From Cohnella sp. AR92 (GTDB lineage Bacteria; Bacillota; Bacilli; Paenibacillales; Paenibacillaceae), in NCBI RefSeq assembly GCF_003990975.1, contig NZ_RZJR01000005.1:189869-253868 (forward strand): 64,000 bases of DNA, read 5' to 3'. Numbering within the stretch: position 1 is the first letter of the stretch; each line of letters begins with the position of its first letter. The translations under genes were made by a program, and so were the position numbers. Under the pieces are notes generated by a model that saw nothing but the letters and a program-made list of their open reading frames with translations, had not been told where the DNA came from and made no database searches. Below, piece after piece: positions 63,162-64,000 of the stretch.

Positions 63162-63833
63162 CTATTGATTGACCCATATCCGAAGGGGACCCAAAGATGC
63201 CCATCCCGATTGAATAGCCGCCCTTAGATCTGTACCTTGTTCATATCCTACCACCGGGATTCCCGGAAATTCCTGAGAGACGACCTGAGGAATATCCGAC
63301 CACAATCCAACAAGATCGCCGTTTGAGAAAACATTGGATATCCCTACGACGCCGGCGCCCAAAGCTGCTATAAAACCGCCCACGACACCCTTTTTCTCGC
63401 ATATGTAGATGTTAACGTCTCGATGTTCCAAGAGACTGGATTTAATCACGTTGCCTGAACCATGGGCGAGAGTCCAATCGGATAAATCGCCGTCTGTTCG
63501 AACCTGGCTCCATCCGGGTGGAATGGACTTCAAATCAGCCAAAGGCGCATGATAGATCCATTCGGCTTCGAATAGGATCCCTAATCCAAGACTCGACAAG
63601 TCAAGATTAGCAAAGCTATCCTTCACGGATGCCGTTTCCTTGTTACTAAGCATCTCCGCTATCTCTTCTACCGTTGCATTGTTGCTTGATGTAATGATAT
63701 CGGGGTAATAGGCCGGCGCTTTCGACGTTGTCCGCCACGCACTTCCCGTCGATCTCCCAACAATACCGTGCGTTTCACAGACGATCTCACACCAACGGAT
63801 ATTATTAAATACAGCCGCAGCAACCTTCTCCAC
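63162..63833 (-). CDS. Uncharacterised protein, possibly GNAT-like
   Basis: A 223-residue protein with no signal peptide. The second half (GWSQVRTDGDLSDWTLAHGSG, VVGGFIAALGAGVVGISNVFS, PVVGYEQGTDLRAAIQSGWASLGPLRIWV) has the rhythm of a GNAT fold without a clear acetyl-CoA loop. The start is GTG 63833 with GGAGGAA 8 nt upstream. It lies between the TMEM175-type gene and the trimodular protein on the same strand. I do not assign a function. Confidence 0.65.
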   Translation of the reverse strand: MEKVAAAVFNNIRWCEIVCETHGIVGRSTGSAWRTTSKAPAYYPDIITSSNNATVEEIAEMLSNKETASVKDSFANLDLSSLGLGILFEAEWIYHAPLADLKSIPPGWSQVRTDGDLSDWTLAHGSGNVIKSSLLEHRDVNIYICEKKGVVGGFIAALGAGVVGISNVFSNGDLVGLWSDIPQVVSQEFPGIPVVGYEQGTDLRAAIQSGWASLGPLRIWVNQ

Positions 63834-63847
63834 GATTGAAGTTCCTC

Positions 63848-64000
63848 CTATTCTAGAGCACGCTCGATTCGCTTATCCGGCACGAACCAGATCACGGCAA
63901 CAAGCACGAAGAAGAAGCCGGATAGCCAGTGGCTCACGAATGCGGTCAAGGCAGCGACTAAATAGAGCAACGGAGAGATTTTCCCCTTCCAGTCCTTGCC
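63848..64000 (-). CDS. TMEM175-type potassium channel, C-terminal part (5' end outside window)
   Basis: The open frame from the window end to TAG 63848-63850 encodes 50 residues ending in WFVPDKRIERALE. The hydrophobic stretch SPLLYLVAALTAFVSHWLSGFFFVLVAVIW and the closing motif P-D-K/R-R-I-E-R are typical of the C-terminal end of bacterial TMEM175 (DUF1211) channels. The stop lies within the ribosome binding site of the next gene, so the two are cotranscribed. Confidence 0.65.
   Translation of the reverse strand, partial: GKDWKGKISPLLYLVAALTAFVSHWLSGFFFVLVAVIWFVPDKRIERALE

Overview
The window is chromosomal DNA of a Gram-positive bacterium of the Paenibacillaceae, most likely Cohnella or Paenibacillus. 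The evidence is: strong AGGAGG-type ribosome binding sites, GC-rich coding DNA, two YesMN/Lpl-style or MalFG-style carbohydrate ABC cassettes, a glpP-glpK-glpD cluster, S-layer-homology (SLH) proteins, RsbQ, and an SLH/cell-wall flavoured gene set. No rRNA, tRNA, prophage, IS element or CRISPR array was recognised. Genus assignment is inference from gene content only.

Layout. 1-900: end of a NUDIX hydrolase gene and a prolyl-4-hydroxylase-like oxygenase. 977-8000 (- strand): a sugar ABC cassette (two permeases, a lipoprotein binding protein) followed by its two-component system. 8200-11250: a DinB protein, a stretch of short palindromic repeats, a decayed WYL regulator, a membrane glycerophosphodiesterase and a tiny lipoprotein. 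11270-13070: RsbQ next to a PAS-GGDEF diguanylate cyclase. 13060-19900: a membrane-anchored unknown, an SDR, an SLH protein, DUF1697, an HPP-like membrane protein, a small unknown, and an AAC(3)-type acetyltransferase behind a putative attenuator. 19890-24280: a MarR regulator with three SDRs and an MFS carrier, controlled by two look-alike promoter/operator sites. 24360-32330: single genes (GNAT, ferredoxin, stand-alone TrpB, VOC, RMD1-like, SDR plus AMP-ligase, MBL-fold, CGNR).

32370-43360: glycerol utilisation (glpD, glpK, glpP with a terminator in front of glpD), a GH2 glycosidase with its own sugar ABC transporter, and an HTH/beta-sandwich regulator that shares an 18-bp upstream motif with the transporter operon. 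43500-49100: an SLH protein, a DoxX remnant with a quinone-oxidoreductase-like gene, and an ECF sigma/small membrane protein/large TPR protein module. 49200-52850: saccharopine-dehydrogenase-like protein, amino-acid permease, AraC regulator. 53100-55660: a Fur-box controlled feoA-feoB-Cys-rich protein operon. 55670-64000: a class C serine hydrolase, a MerR-AKR operon, a giant membrane protein fusing GH18, polysaccharide deacetylase and processive GT2 domains, a GNAT-like unknown and the end of a TMEM175-type channel.

The most interesting items are the single-chain polysaccharide synthase/deacetylase/hydrolase, the RsbQ-diguanylate cyclase pair, the attenuator in front of the acetyltransferase gene, the two matched MarR operators, and the lectin-like HTH regulator with its shared motif. 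Terminators separate most convergent pairs, and several genes overlap by 4-7 nt at operon junctions.
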